64,000 nt of DNA from Kriegella aquimaris. GTDB taxonomy: Bacteria; Bacteroidota; Bacteroidia; Flavobacteriales; Flavobacteriaceae. A program made the translations under genes and the position numbers. Each line of letters starts with the position of its first letter. Within the stretch, counting starts at the first letter, position 1. The notes beneath the pieces are model-generated. The model was not told the origin of the DNA, did not search any database, and saw nothing but the letters and a program-made list of their open reading frames with translations. The stretch is taken from NCBI RefSeq assembly GCF_900103215.1, contig NZ_FNGV01000003.1:1-64000 (forward strand). The letters are read 5' to 3'. Of the stretch, positions 45,417-56,113 are shown in pieces.

Positions 45417-47105
45417 CTACCATGGGGTAGCCACGCCTTGCACAATCCATGGTCTAGCATAAGGGCTGTCATTCGGATCAGTCGTACTGTATGCGGTTCC
45501 TTCCAATGAAGATGCCGCAGTAGTATAATTGGCGGTATTTGTATTGATTTCATCATCTGGATAGATAAATCTTAATGGCATAACATCTTCTCTTGCAAAA
45601 GGACCTGCGCTTAAATTAGGTAGCCCGGTTCTTCTCCAATCCATATAAGCTTCATCTCCGTTGAACATATTAGCAATCCACTTTTGCTCCATTACCTGTT
45701 CTAATGTACCGCCAAAAGCAACTCCCGCATTCATAATATAATCAGAATAGGTATCGCCAAGACCCCAAACCTCTAGGGAGGCCTTTACACCTTCCAAGTA
45801 ATTCCCTTCAGCATCAGAACCCCAGCCTCTTATTGCCGCTTCCGCTTTTAAGAAAGATAATTCTGCATAAGAAAACAATCTAGCTTTTAAAAGGTTTCCA
45901 CCGTCATCTTTCTGGTTGAAAACTTCATTCATTCTAGACACGTAAGCATTTGTACCACCTCTTGAACCTTCTGAATTTAAGTTGTACTCATAGGGGTCGA
46001 CAGCACTTACGGCTACAGGCAATCCAACATAAACACTACTGGTGTCTATTAGTTTTTTACCTGCCTCTAAATCGGCGGCATATGTTGCTTGGGAGTATAT
46101 CGCATAATCATTAGCGTCTAAAGTTTCTTCGTTGATATAACGAATACCATCTTCTTCAGCCATATCACCACCTCCGGGTACTTCTGCCGCAGGTACTACT
46201 TTAGTTGGTGTGACTACAGGCGCAAACCAAATCGAAATTCTTGGGTCGTCTAGCTCTTTCAACTTATCTGTTAAGGTTGTACAAGGCTTAACTCTATAAA
46301 AATCAGAAGCCGATCCAAACTGACCACTACTTGGCCAAGATTGACTATCAATACCGCCAATATAACTTAGCACTAGTTCATCATCGATTTCACTAATTAA
46401 TGGCTTATTAAGTGTACTTGTTACGCCAGCTTGAGCGAAAGCAGGTAATTTTTCAGATAAGCGCATATAGTAACGCAAGGCCAAAGAATTGGCTAATTTT
46501 TGCCACTTTGAAGCGTCGCCACCGTAAAATACATCTTGATCCTCTACTATACCTTCATAATTTGCTGCACCTAAAAGACTTGAAGCCGCCTCTAAGTCTG
46601 CAATAATGCCTTTATAAACAGTTTCTTGAGAATCATATACCGGTCGTTCATCTTCAAAATTGGCACCTAGTAATGCATTGGAATAGGGTATGTCACCATA
46701 ATAATCGGTCAAATTACCGAACAACATTGATTTTAATATTAAAGTAACACCTTCATGAAAAGGTAACCCAAGTTCTACTGCTCTCTCGTAGGCTACTTTA
46801 TTGGTGCGCAACAATCCGTAATTTGAATTCCAAATAGAACCCGTTTCCCAATCGTAACGATTGTTTGACCAAGAATCTTTCTGTATAAACTGCGATGCAG
46901 CTCCGGTATCGCCAGAATAACCTCTACTTGTTGTACTTGTTGCTAAGCCGGTCATTACCGAACTGATCAATAAATTGGGATCAACCACACTGGACTCTAC
47001 CCCATTTGGGTTCTCATTTATTTCTACAAGCCCATCATCGCAAGAAACTATAGTCAACAATGGAACAAATAGAAATAGTATTGCTATGTTTTTAACTAAT
47101 TTCAT
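45417..47105 (-). CDS. SusD/RagB outer-membrane lipoprotein (pair 1)
   Basis: The 562-residue protein has a lipobox (LLTIVSC, Cys22) and resembles the SusD-like_2 (PF12771-type) family that caps a SusC porin and binds glycan at the cell surface. Visible segments are VDPNLLISSVMTGLA (41-55), FGNLTDYYGDIPYSNALLG and KWQKLANSLALRYYMRLSEK. The C-terminal segment TGLPNLSAGPFAREDVMPLRFIYP is typical of the group. It lies 21 bp after its SusC partner on the same strand. Specificity cannot be read. Confidence 0.93.
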   Translation of the reverse strand: MKLVKNIAILFLFVPLLTIVSCDDGLVEINENPNGVESSVVDPNLLISSVMTGLATSTTSRGYSGDTGAASQFIQKDSWSNNRYDWETGSIWNSNYGLLRTNKVAYERAVELGLPFHEGVTLILKSMLFGNLTDYYGDIPYSNALLGANFEDERPVYDSQETVYKGIIADLEAASSLLGAANYEGIVEDQDVFYGGDASKWQKLANSLALRYYMRLSEKLPAFAQAGVTSTLNKPLISEIDDELVLSYIGGIDSQSWPSSGQFGSASDFYRVKPCTTLTDKLKELDDPRISIWFAPVVTPTKVVPAAEVPGGGDMAEEDGIRYINEETLDANDYAIYSQATYAADLEAGKKLIDTSSVYVGLPVAVSAVDPYEYNLNSEGSRGGTNAYVSRMNEVFNQKDDGGNLLKARLFSYAELSFLKAEAAIRGWGSDAEGNYLEGVKASLEVWGLGDTYSDYIMNAGVAFGGTLEQVMEQKWIANMFNGDEAYMDWRRTGLPNLSAGPFAREDVMPLRFIYPDDEINTNTANYTTAASSLEGTAYSTTDPNDSPYARPWIVQGVATPW

Positions 47106-47126
47106 ATCCTTATTTTTTTATTTTAA

Positions 47127-50100
47127 TTAGAAACTTGCGTTTAATTTAATACCTACTGGTATCGACCAAGGCTGAATATTATACCGTTCAACACCTTGTG
47201 ATAGATTACCTTGAGAATATTGGAAAGCAGATTCTGGATCAATGTTGATACCCGCTTTGGTCCATAATATGATATTACGACTGAACAACGAAAGAGATAA
47301 ATTCCGCATTGCTAATTTCTCAGCTATCTTATTAGAGAACGTATACCCAATTGAAATCTGTCTTAATTTCACATAATCAGCATCAAAGGTTGCTGCTCTC
47401 GTAAAATCCCATGCATAGTTATCACCATAGGTATGATATTGCGTGCCGGGACCGCCAATATTTTCTTGTTCAGCTACAAAGTTGCCATCATCGTCATAAG
47501 AACCAATAACCCCAGGCAAGAACACACCATCATTCAAACCATCCACCGGAAATCCACCATATTCAGCAGTTGGTCCACCAACTAAAGGGTAGAAATCACC
47601 ATCTGGAGACAAGAATACATCTGCATTTTCTTTAATATACGTTGGAATGTCACCAACATCGCTAAGATCATAAACTTTATCCAGCCATCTTGTGGTTTGT
47701 AAATCTGATTCGCCATATCGGTGTGTTTGGGAAACGAACTGTCCACCTTTTCTCCAGTCGAAGTTCATTGACAAATTCCAGTTTTTATACTGAATAGAAG
47801 TTTGAAGTCCTACTTTAAAATCGGGGTTATAGTTTCCAATTACCGCAGCAGCCCTATTGCCATCTTCGTCAGATAATGTTCTATCGCTATTCTCCCAACC
47901 TTCATCATCTAATAAAGGCCATCCGAAATAAGGTGAGTTTTCATCTTCTACGCGTACAAAGTCTGCATCGACAATCTGCCCAATTTCTTCACCTACCCAA
48001 GTATACGCACCACCTCTTGCTTGACTCCAAAAGTTTACGTAATCGGTGCCTTCGGCTAATTCGGTAATAATCGTTTTATTCGTAGTGTACGTCAAATTCA
48101 CATTCCAACGTAAATCTTCACTATCTATCAATACACCCCCCAAACTAGCTTCAAAACCTTTACTGTTCAAGTTACCTGCGTTAAACAGTTTACTTGTCGC
48201 ACCAGAAGATATCGGAAGTGATTTTTGGAATATTTGATTTTCGTTATCAGACTCGTAATAGGTAAAATCCATAGTCAAGCGATTCTTGAAAAGCGATAAA
48301 TCAACACCATATTCTGTTGAAGTGTTAAGTTCTGCTTTAATTTCATCGTTTTTTAATGCAGAGCTTACAGCCAATTGAGATGCTGTACCCCAATCACCCA
48401 AATTGCTTAAAATAGCATACAAATTGTGTGGACCGGTATCATTACCTGCCGCTGCCCAACCAACACGTAACTTAAATAAAGACACATTGCTACCCATGTC
48501 AAATATATTGTTCACCAAAATACTTGAAGAAATAGAAGGATATAAGAAACTGTTTTCGGTTTCCGGTAATGTACTCGACCAATCGTTTCTAAGGGTGGCA
48601 TCTACATACACCATGTCTTTATAGCTAATATTACCTAAGGCATACAAGCTATTTACACGCTTTTTTGATTGTGTTTCATTATAATCAATGTTGTCAGCTG
48701 CAATATTCGATAATAGGAATAAGTTCGGTATAATCAAACCTGAACCCCCATTTTTTGTCTGGGTGGATACGAAACTATTATTTACATTTCTTACGTTACC
48801 ACCAGCAGATAAATTAAAATCAAAATTTTCACTCAATTTATCGGTATATGATAGTAAAAAATCAGCATTGCTTTCAACACCATTAAGGTTTTGTAAGCCA
48901 TAGGCACCATTTATTTCTCTACTAAAACCGCTCGATATTTTTGTTTCCCTTTCTTCATGAGAATCATTATATGCATAACGTACCATTAAAGAAAGTTTAT
49001 CGGTAAATTTATAATCTGCTTGAATATTACCCATCAGTCTTTTTCTCTCAAAACCATTATTTATTTCATAGGCCATGAAATAAGGGTTGTTATATTCAAA
49101 GTCAGATGGACTATCACCGAAATTATAGGGTGCATTCTGAGTTTGACCTTCTACTAACCAATAATCTCGCATATCGCGAATATCAATATGTGGGTTAATA
49201 TCATATACTGCCTGTAACGGATTTGCGTTTCTTTCTGTTGTCGATGGTCTGTTATCTGCTCCTGAAATAGAGTATTTTAAACTTGCCGTTAATTTCAATT
49301 TATTATTGACATCAAAGCTGCTATTGATACCAAAGTTATTTCGGTGTAAATCAGAATTTGGTATAAAACCTTCGTGTCTCATATTGGTATACGACATACG
49401 ATAGTTCATTCGATCGGTATTATTCTCTACTGCGATTGTGTTGGTCAACGTATAGGCAGATTCAAAGAAATTTTTAGCATTGTTCGCACCTCTAGAAGTT
49501 AAGGGTGTGGCAACCCCAACACCGCTTGCTATTTCTGCATCTGTATACGGCCATTGAATAGCACTTAAACCTTTATCCAATTCTGGTCCTACCCACCCAG
49601 ATGAAGTCTCATCGATTTGAGAAGTAGTAGGATCTGGGCGACTACCGTTTGCAAAAAGATTACTCTTTTCAAAAAATTTATTAGGTGTTTCATATACATT
49701 ACTAGAACTAAATGAAATACCTAAGCCTTTGCTTTTTTTACCTGATTTTGTAGTTATCATGATTACACCATTGGCACCTCTAGAACCATATAATGCCGCT
49801 GCACTAGGTCCTTTTAAAACAGAGACATTCGCAATATCATCTGGGTTTATATCGCCTATACCGCCACCATAATCGACAGCAATACCGCTACCCATGCTAC
49901 CGATATTGGTAAGACCACTTGAAAGTGGCACCCCATCAATAACATATAACGGTTGGTTGTCGGTAGTCAACGACGAAGCACCACGAAGTATTACACTTAC
50001 TGTAGAACCTGCACCACCTGTTGAATTGATCTGAACCCCTGAAACTCTACCGTTTAAGGCATTTAGAGCATTCTCTTGGGTTACGGTGGTTATGTCATCA

Positions 50101-50492
50101 CCATCAACTTCAGCAACCGAATACCCAAGTGACTTCTTTTCCCTAGAAATACCAAGGGCGGTAACAACTACTTCATCTAATGTCTCTGCCGACGCCGCCA
50201 AGGCAACATCGATAGTAGACCGGTTGCCCACAACCACTTCTTGCGTAGTCATCCCTATATAAGAGAACACAAGTACGGCATCATTGCCAGGTACTTCAAT
50301 GCTGTAATTTCCATCAAAATCTGTAGATACCCCAGTGATAGTTCCTTTCAGCACTACCGAAACCCCGGGTAACAATTCTCCATCAACGCTGCTGACGACT
50401 CCTGTAACCTCTTGTTGTGCATGTGCAATACCGCAAAACATGCCTAACAAAAGAAACGCCAACCATTGTAAGTTTCTTTTTTTCATAGTCAA
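47127..50492 (-). CDS. SusC TonB-dependent outer-membrane transporter (pair 1)
   Basis: This 1121-residue protein has a signal peptide ending AHAQQ, a carboxypeptidase-regulatory-like (CarboxypepD_reg) domain (VTGVVSSVDGELLPGVSVVLKG), the connecting DEVVVTALG motif, a plug domain (VQINSTGGAGSTVSVILRG, DNQPLYVIDGVPL) and a long barrel to the C-terminus. It uses TonB/ExbBD energy to import oligosaccharide delivered by SusD. The start may be the second methionine, two codons later (MKKRNLQ). It is preceded by a TAAATTTG -7 element and a long conserved upstream region also found before the second susC. Confidence 0.95.
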   Translation of the reverse strand: MTMKKRNLQWLAFLLLGMFCGIAHAQQEVTGVVSSVDGELLPGVSVVLKGTITGVSTDFDGNYSIEVPGNDAVLVFSYIGMTTQEVVVGNRSTIDVALAASAETLDEVVVTALGISREKKSLGYSVAEVDGDDITTVTQENALNALNGRVSGVQINSTGGAGSTVSVILRGASSLTTDNQPLYVIDGVPLSSGLTNIGSMGSGIAVDYGGGIGDINPDDIANVSVLKGPSAAALYGSRGANGVIMITTKSGKKSKGLGISFSSSNVYETPNKFFEKSNLFANGSRPDPTTSQIDETSSGWVGPELDKGLSAIQWPYTDAEIASGVGVATPLTSRGANNAKNFFESAYTLTNTIAVENNTDRMNYRMSYTNMRHEGFIPNSDLHRNNFGINSSFDVNNKLKLTASLKYSISGADNRPSTTERNANPLQAVYDINPHIDIRDMRDYWLVEGQTQNAPYNFGDSPSDFEYNNPYFMAYEINNGFERKRLMGNIQADYKFTDKLSLMVRYAYNDSHEERETKISSGFSREINGAYGLQNLNGVESNADFLLSYTDKLSENFDFNLSAGGNVRNVNNSFVSTQTKNGGSGLIIPNLFLLSNIAADNIDYNETQSKKRVNSLYALGNISYKDMVYVDATLRNDWSSTLPETENSFLYPSISSSILVNNIFDMGSNVSLFKLRVGWAAAGNDTGPHNLYAILSNLGDWGTASQLAVSSALKNDEIKAELNTSTEYGVDLSLFKNRLTMDFTYYESDNENQIFQKSLPISSGATSKLFNAGNLNSKGFEASLGGVLIDSEDLRWNVNLTYTTNKTIITELAEGTDYVNFWSQARGGAYTWVGEEIGQIVDADFVRVEDENSPYFGWPLLDDEGWENSDRTLSDEDGNRAAAVIGNYNPDFKVGLQTSIQYKNWNLSMNFDWRKGGQFVSQTHRYGESDLQTTRWLDKVYDLSDVGDIPTYIKENADVFLSPDGDFYPLVGGPTAEYGGFPVDGLNDGVFLPGVIGSYDDDGNFVAEQENIGGPGTQYHTYGDNYAWDFTRAATFDADYVKLRQISIGYTFSNKIAEKLAMRNLSLSLFSRNIILWTKAGINIDPESAFQYSQGNLSQGVERYNIQPWSIPVGIKLNASF

Positions 50493-50532
50493 TCAATTAA
50501 AATAAATATTCAGTTTAGTTTTAATAATGAAA

Positions 50533-50540
50533 CAAATTTA
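50533..50540 (-). promoter_or_regulatory. -7 element of susC pair 1
   Basis: The minus strand reads TAAATTTG, an exact TAnnTTTG match, 41 bp before the susC start. A TTTTAA lies 22 bp further upstream (plus-strand TTAAAA at 50555-50560), at the same spacing as before the second susC. Confidence 0.5.
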
Positions 50541-50633
50541 TTCTAAAAATTGTGTTAAAACATATAGTATCATATTATATTCATGTGATATTTTGACCAT
50601 TTTGACTTTTATTTGGATATATATTTAATGTAA

Positions 50634-50657
50634 GGTCAATATTGCATTAGTATAGAT
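50634..50657. promoter_or_regulatory. Shared upstream motif, susC pair 1
   Basis: This 24-bp element matches 19 of 24 positions at 56114-56137. In both places it begins exactly 101 bp from the -7 element. It starts GGTCAATATT and ends GTATAGAT. It is a candidate operator for the regulator of both susCD operons. Confidence 0.5.
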
Positions 50658-50914
50658 CATGAATCCGATAAAGAAAAAACTTACTATAAAAGTAATTATC
50701 ACACTGTAAAAAGCACTTCTTAGTAAGAAAAGCCATGCCACATAATGAAATATTTAAAATCCACAACACTTATCCCCTTTAATTAATATTCGCATTCGAA
50801 ACACCAACCTTTTCCAAGTCTAAGAAAATCATACCTCAAAACCGGACTATCTTTCTACCGGTAAATTTCTCAACTGAACTATAAAAGAAGTGTGTATCAA
50901 TAGGATATAAAAAA

Positions 50915-50946
50915 TCCAGGTCTATATGAGAACATACGGACCTGGA
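50915..50946 (-). terminator. Terminator of second susCD operon
   Basis: An 8-bp stem TCCAGGTC / GACCTGGA with a 16-nt loop lies 30 bp beyond the SusD stop. On the minus strand it is followed by TTTTTTATAT. Confidence 0.65.
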
Positions 50947-50975
50947 AAAACTAAACTAAATGAAAACTTTCTAAA

Positions 50976-52709
50976 CTACTGCAATAACCACATTAAAGAC
51001 CATTGATCATTGACTGCGGGTTGCAATCGACTAGTCGCCTCCGTTAGGTTATCTTCATTAAAGGGATCCGACAAGATTTGTCTTTTAGGTATATCTTGAC
51101 CGTTTGCGCCTTCGATAACATTCTTTTCCAATTCTGGCAAGCCTGTTCTTCGCCAGTCAAACCAGGCCTCAGAGGTTAACCACCCTGCAATCCACTTTTG
51201 ATGTATTATAGGTTCCATTTTATTTGTTGCATTGGTGTAAATTGATTGGGCATTTGCAATATAAGCGGCCTTATCAAAAGTCTCTAAAGAATTGCTGCCC
51301 TCATCGTATACTGCCGAGCTGGCACCGTCAACAATTTGCCAACGTTCAAAAGATCTTTCAATTCCATTTGTATAGTAGTCCAAAGCGTTACCACCAATCC
51401 AACCTCGTTCGCTGGCTTCAGCTAAAATAAATTGGGTTTCCTCACTACTCATAAACAAAGCAGCAGCCAGTTCATTTGCGTTCTCGGAATATATATTACT
51501 CAGATAAGAGATATGTGGATTAGATGAATCTCCCAAATATATATCTGGATCCAATGCTGTAATATCGGAACGGACATCGGTTACAGTATTCCCCATGTTA
51601 TAATCATTGGGTGCGCTAAGCGCAACTCCAAGTCCAACGAACAACGAAGTATTCACATCATTAGTCAAATCTGCATCCGAATTTCTACCAGCAATATCTA
51701 CCGTAGTATATCGCCTTACCCTGCCATCGACCAACTCTGTACCGTCAGTGGCGCCAGGAAAAATTTGAACATCTACCGGTTTTATCCAAGTAGTTAATCT
51801 TGGGTCTTTTAACGCAATAAGATCTTTAACAATAGTAGCGGAAGGTTTTCTTCGATAGAATTCTGATCGAAAAGTATACGAAAGTGGCCCACCTGGAAAG
51901 CTGTTGTCCGAAGCGGAACCTATCCATTTAACCGCAGCATTATCTGCAACGTCCGTCATAATAGGGTTTTCAGTTGGATTGCCAGCAATAGCAGCTATCT
52001 CCGCCGAAGGATCCAATCCTGAAAGTGTCTTTTCCGATAAACGCATGGAAAACCTCAAACGCAGTGAATTGGCAAACTTTCGCCACTTGGTGGCATCACC
52101 TTGATAAAGCACGTCTGCACTTGACACGGCACCAATAGTACCAACACCTTTTAGCATATCATTCGCTGTTCTAAGGTCTGACAGTATGCCCACAAAAATA
52201 TCTTCTTGCGCATCGTATTTCGGTACAAAGGCATCACCTCTCTCTTCGCCATTTATAGCTTCCGAGTATGGGATATCACCAAATGTTGAAGTCAAAAAAC
52301 CATAAGTGTACGACTTCATAATAAGGGATACCGCCTGATAGAACTGTTTTTCATCACCTTCTTTCTCCGTTTCCGCACGGTCATAAATATATTTGCTATT
52401 GGTTAAGATGGGATAGAAAGAATTAAAATTTTTAGTGTCCCATACAAAATAGAAACTATAGAAGTCAACATTATCGCGTTGAAGGTATTGACTACCAGCA
52501 CTTACCTCTCTCGCTTTGTAATTGGTTTCAGCTTCATTTTTAGCTGTAGAAGTTAGTATATCAGTAAGAACAAAACTAATGTCTATCTTATCTTCTGGAA
52601 GCGTATTGGAGCTAACATTGGTCTCGTCCAGAGATTTACTACAAGAGAACACGGTAAGCATACTCATTGATAGTACGGACCATCTTAAAGTTTTATATAT
52701 CTTTTTCAT
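50976..52709 (-). CDS. SusD/RagB outer-membrane lipoprotein (pair 2)
   Basis: The 577-residue protein has a lipobox (SMLTVFSC, Cys23) and the SusD-like_2 family features FLTSTFGDIPYSEAINGEE, KWRKFANSLRLRFSMRLSEK and MEPIIHQKWIAGWLTSEAW. It is clearly homologous to the first SusD but only moderately similar in sequence, so the two pairs probably bind different parts of the same or related glycans. It starts 10 bp after its SusC partner; the two are co-transcribed. Confidence 0.93.
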   Translation of the reverse strand: MKKIYKTLRWSVLSMSMLTVFSCSKSLDETNVSSNTLPEDKIDISFVLTDILTSTAKNEAETNYKAREVSAGSQYLQRDNVDFYSFYFVWDTKNFNSFYPILTNSKYIYDRAETEKEGDEKQFYQAVSLIMKSYTYGFLTSTFGDIPYSEAINGEERGDAFVPKYDAQEDIFVGILSDLRTANDMLKGVGTIGAVSSADVLYQGDATKWRKFANSLRLRFSMRLSEKTLSGLDPSAEIAAIAGNPTENPIMTDVADNAAVKWIGSASDNSFPGGPLSYTFRSEFYRRKPSATIVKDLIALKDPRLTTWIKPVDVQIFPGATDGTELVDGRVRRYTTVDIAGRNSDADLTNDVNTSLFVGLGVALSAPNDYNMGNTVTDVRSDITALDPDIYLGDSSNPHISYLSNIYSENANELAAALFMSSEETQFILAEASERGWIGGNALDYYTNGIERSFERWQIVDGASSAVYDEGSNSLETFDKAAYIANAQSIYTNATNKMEPIIHQKWIAGWLTSEAWFDWRRTGLPELEKNVIEGANGQDIPKRQILSDPFNEDNLTEATSRLQPAVNDQWSLMWLLQ

Positions 52710-52719
52710 TTTTATCTAT

Positions 52720-55700
52720 TTAAAATGTCAAATTAATTGTAAATCCTACGGGAGCAACCCATGGGAGCGCGTTCCATTTTTCTTTTCCTATATCGTAAGA
52801 ACCGTTATTTTGATAATAGGCAAGTTCAGGATCTATGCCAATATCAGCGGCATTCCATAACATAATATTCTTTGTAAATACAGAGAATGAAACCCTTTGT
52901 GCCGAAATTCTTGAGGCAAACTTCTCGGGCATGTCATAGGTGAGCGTAATATTCCTTAACTTAACAAAAGAGAGGTCATACATAAAGGAAGATCCTACAT
53001 CCCATAATCCACCGCCCGGTTCCACTACTTTATAAGCATCGAACAAAACGGTTCCAGGACCACCAAAGTTCTCGGTATAAGTACCATCGCCATTATCTAC
53101 TACCCCAGGCCAGAATGAGCCATTGTTAAATCCATTGTACTCGAAACCACCAGTTTGGGCATCTCTACCTCCCACCCAAACATTATCGGCTTGATATACG
53201 GCAGGGTTCGACTTAATTTCGTTCGCAAGCGCGGTTCTATCGCCGTTAAAAGAATTAGAACCCAAAACCCCACTAAAAGTTCCGGCATCACCTTGCCATT
53301 TGTCAACCCAACCCGAACGTGCTGTTCTTTTCATGGTTTCGGAGTAGAAATTACCACCTTGTCGCCAATCAATATTAGCTGCCAATGTGAAATTCTTGTA
53401 CTTTACAGAAGTGTTGAATCCCATGGTAAAGTCATTCGTGCTCTTGCCCACCTTTGGTTTAAGTGCGTTGTCTTTTTGAAATGTCAACCCTCCATTATTA
53501 TTAAGTATGGGCCAGCCCTCGTATTCGCCTGATTCGACTCTTAACACGCTGGTTGAATAAAGGTCGCCAATAACACCGCCAACAAAGGTCTGTTGTGTCA
53601 AGCTTCCCGCATTACCTACACCAATTCTATCAATACCTTCTACTAATTCTACTAATCTACTTTCCTCTTTGGTAAAATTAACACCCAAATTCCATTCTAA
53701 ATTTGCTGTTCGCACAGGCACCGTGTTCAAAGCCAATTCTATTCCAGTGTTTTGAACATTTCCCGCATTGATTGTTGCACTACTGAAACCAGACATTGGC
53801 GATGTTGTTACCCCAATAATTTGGTTCCTATTTTGTGTTCTGTACCAAGTTCCTTCGAATCCAAATCGATTATTAAAGAAACCTAAGTCGGCACCAACTT
53901 CATAAGAAGTCGCTATTTCTGGCTTTAGCGCAGTGTTCGGTAAACTTCCTGGTACGGAGTATTGAATGGAGTTACCCCAAAAAGTTTGATCTAATACTGG
54001 ATTTATTGTATACGGATCGGTATCCTTTCCAACTTCTGCCCAACCCGTTCTCAGTTTGACCAAGGATACCCAACTCGGCATCTGAGTCATTTCTGAAACT
54101 AAAATACTTAGCGAGGCCGATGGATAGAAATAAGATCTATTTTCTTTTGGCAGTGTACTCGACCAATCGTTACGTGCGGTCAAATCTAAGTAAATCATTT
54201 CCCGGAAACTTAGGGACGCCAAGCCGTACAGACTGTAAATTTCCTTTTCGAATACGCCTGAGTTATAACCAAGACCTGGCCGGGCTACATTGGACAGGGT
54301 ATATAAGCCCGGTAATGTAAGAACATCACCACCTCCATAAAGGCTTGTATTTCTGCTATTCAAATAGTTTCCACCAACAGAAGGGGTAATTCTAAAGTCC
54401 CCCACTTTTTTATCATAAGAGAATAGGAAATCTACATTGGCCTCTCTTTCATCGAGCTTCGTTTGTTCGTATGCCCCAAATGGTTTTACGGCAGAACTAC
54501 CAAATCCGTCATAGGACCAAGGATAAATTGATTCAATCTTCTCATTATTAGCACTATAAGATACGCGTCCCATGGCAGTTAGCCCAGGCAAAAGATCAAT
54601 ATCTAATCGAATATTACCAAAGCCACGGATTTGATCTAAGGTTCTGTCTCTTTCATAGGCAGAGAACCAAGGATTATTAGGAAGAGCTCCAGCTCTTCTT
54701 TGTTGCGAACCCTCTACTTCCCAATAATCTTTAAGGTCATTAATATTCACATGCGGTGGGTTAGCGAAAATATCCATATATATATCATCACTTCCGTTGT
54801 TCGTTAATGGTAAATTATCTGATGTAGGTTTAGAAATAGTAATATTGGTAGTAAGTTTTACCTTGTCAGTTATCTTATAGCTTGTCGCCAACGAAAATCC
54901 AAGTCTTTTCAACTCCATTCCAGGCGTAATTCCTTCACTTTTCATGTGGTTAATGGACAGATTAAAACTGCCACGGTCATAATTTCCACTTACACTGGCA
55001 TCAGTCTGTGTCGTTAGCCCTGTTTTAAAGAAATCTTGTAAACTATTACCATACATTACCAAAGGTCGGGCTTGCCCATCGGTATTCCATTGCACTGCTT
55101 CAACACCTGCTCTTGCGCCATACCAATACTGCCAAGATGATTCGTTAAACTGACCCTTTTGGCCAGTGGTGAACTCATTTTGCAGTTCAAAATAATTATA
55201 GGGTACACTAAGCGTAGTACTCTGTGTGAATGAAACGCCGATACCCTTTTTTGCACCCTCACCAGACTTAGTCGTGATAAGAATTACCCCGTTACCAGCT
55301 CTTGAACCATACAGGGCAGCAGCGCTCGCGCCTTTTAGCACCGAAATACTGGCTACATCCAAAGAGCTTATATCAGCCATCGCGTCGGTATTGCCCACAG
55401 GAGAACCATCAATAACGAGCAGAGGCTCGTTGTTGCTGGTCAGAGAGGTCTGACCTCTAATAATCACATTCATTTTAGCATTAATGTCACCCCCCATTTC
55501 GTTTATTTGTACACCAGACATTTTACCGGAAAGCCCGCTCAATACATTCGTATTGGGCTGCTGATTTAATGCTTCAGCTTCTACTACCGCTACGGAATAG
55601 CCCAAAGCCTTTTTTTCTCTTTTCATACCAAGAGCGGTCACAACAACTTCGTCCATTTGCTGAGCGGAAAGATCCATAGCCACGGTCAGAGAAGTGCTAT

Positions 55701-55962
55701 TGCCGACAACGATTTCTTTTGTCTCCATTCCTATATAGGAAAAAACAAGAATAGATTCTTTACTCGGTACCTCTATGGCAAAATTTCCATCAAAATCAGA
55801 TACAACGCCCTTAGAGGTACCCTTAATAATGATGTTCGCTCCCGGGAGCGGTTCCTGTAAATCGTCAAGCACAACGCCTGTGACATTTACTTGCGCCAAA
55901 GCGCTGCTGGTGCACATTACTATTAACATTAGCGTTAATAATTGTAAATATTTCTTTTTCAT
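52720..55962 (-). CDS. SusC TonB-dependent outer-membrane transporter (pair 2)
   Basis: This 1080-residue protein has a signal peptide ending ALAQ, the CarboxypepD_reg domain (VTGVVLDDLQEPLPGANIIIKG), DEVVVTALG, a plug with VQINEMGGDINAKMNVIIRG and NEPLLVIDGSPVG, and a barrel ending in WVAPVGFTINLTF. It imports oligosaccharide delivered by SusD pair 2. The gene is divergent from the symporter operon; 553 bp separate them. Its control region matches that of the first susC. Confidence 0.95.
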   Translation of the reverse strand: MKKKYLQLLTLMLIVMCTSSALAQVNVTGVVLDDLQEPLPGANIIIKGTSKGVVSDFDGNFAIEVPSKESILVFSYIGMETKEIVVGNSTSLTVAMDLSAQQMDEVVVTALGMKREKKALGYSVAVVEAEALNQQPNTNVLSGLSGKMSGVQINEMGGDINAKMNVIIRGQTSLTSNNEPLLVIDGSPVGNTDAMADISSLDVASISVLKGASAAALYGSRAGNGVILITTKSGEGAKKGIGVSFTQSTTLSVPYNYFELQNEFTTGQKGQFNESSWQYWYGARAGVEAVQWNTDGQARPLVMYGNSLQDFFKTGLTTQTDASVSGNYDRGSFNLSINHMKSEGITPGMELKRLGFSLATSYKITDKVKLTTNITISKPTSDNLPLTNNGSDDIYMDIFANPPHVNINDLKDYWEVEGSQQRRAGALPNNPWFSAYERDRTLDQIRGFGNIRLDIDLLPGLTAMGRVSYSANNEKIESIYPWSYDGFGSSAVKPFGAYEQTKLDEREANVDFLFSYDKKVGDFRITPSVGGNYLNSRNTSLYGGGDVLTLPGLYTLSNVARPGLGYNSGVFEKEIYSLYGLASLSFREMIYLDLTARNDWSSTLPKENRSYFYPSASLSILVSEMTQMPSWVSLVKLRTGWAEVGKDTDPYTINPVLDQTFWGNSIQYSVPGSLPNTALKPEIATSYEVGADLGFFNNRFGFEGTWYRTQNRNQIIGVTTSPMSGFSSATINAGNVQNTGIELALNTVPVRTANLEWNLGVNFTKEESRLVELVEGIDRIGVGNAGSLTQQTFVGGVIGDLYSTSVLRVESGEYEGWPILNNNGGLTFQKDNALKPKVGKSTNDFTMGFNTSVKYKNFTLAANIDWRQGGNFYSETMKRTARSGWVDKWQGDAGTFSGVLGSNSFNGDRTALANEIKSNPAVYQADNVWVGGRDAQTGGFEYNGFNNGSFWPGVVDNGDGTYTENFGGPGTVLFDAYKVVEPGGGLWDVGSSFMYDLSFVKLRNITLTYDMPEKFASRISAQRVSFSVFTKNIMLWNAADIGIDPELAYYQNNGSYDIGKEKWNALPWVAPVGFTINLTF

Positions 55963-56012
55963 ATTACTGAAATAAATAATTAAGTGTTAGAATTCCGTAC
56001 AATTTTACCCTA

Positions 56013-56020
56013 CAAACATA
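56013..56020 (-). promoter_or_regulatory. -7 element of susC pair 2
   Basis: The minus strand reads TATGTTTG, an exact TAnnTTTG match, 51 bp before the susC start. TTAAAA at 56035-56040 lies at the same spacing as in the first susC region. Confidence 0.5.
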
Positions 56021-56113
56021 TTCCAAATATTTTCTTAAAATACACGATATTATATTAGATATTTATGATATTTTATCTTTTTTAAGGCTTTAATTAACAA
56101 TAACATAACCAAA

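Larger units (their letters stand above)
50493..50975. other. Control region of first susC and 3' end of second susCD
   Basis: This 483-bp region holds a -7 element (50533-50540), a conserved upstream motif (50634-50657) and the terminator of the second susCD operon (50915-50946). No reading frame of quality was found. The rest is AT-rich and contains no recognised repeat. Confidence 0.55.
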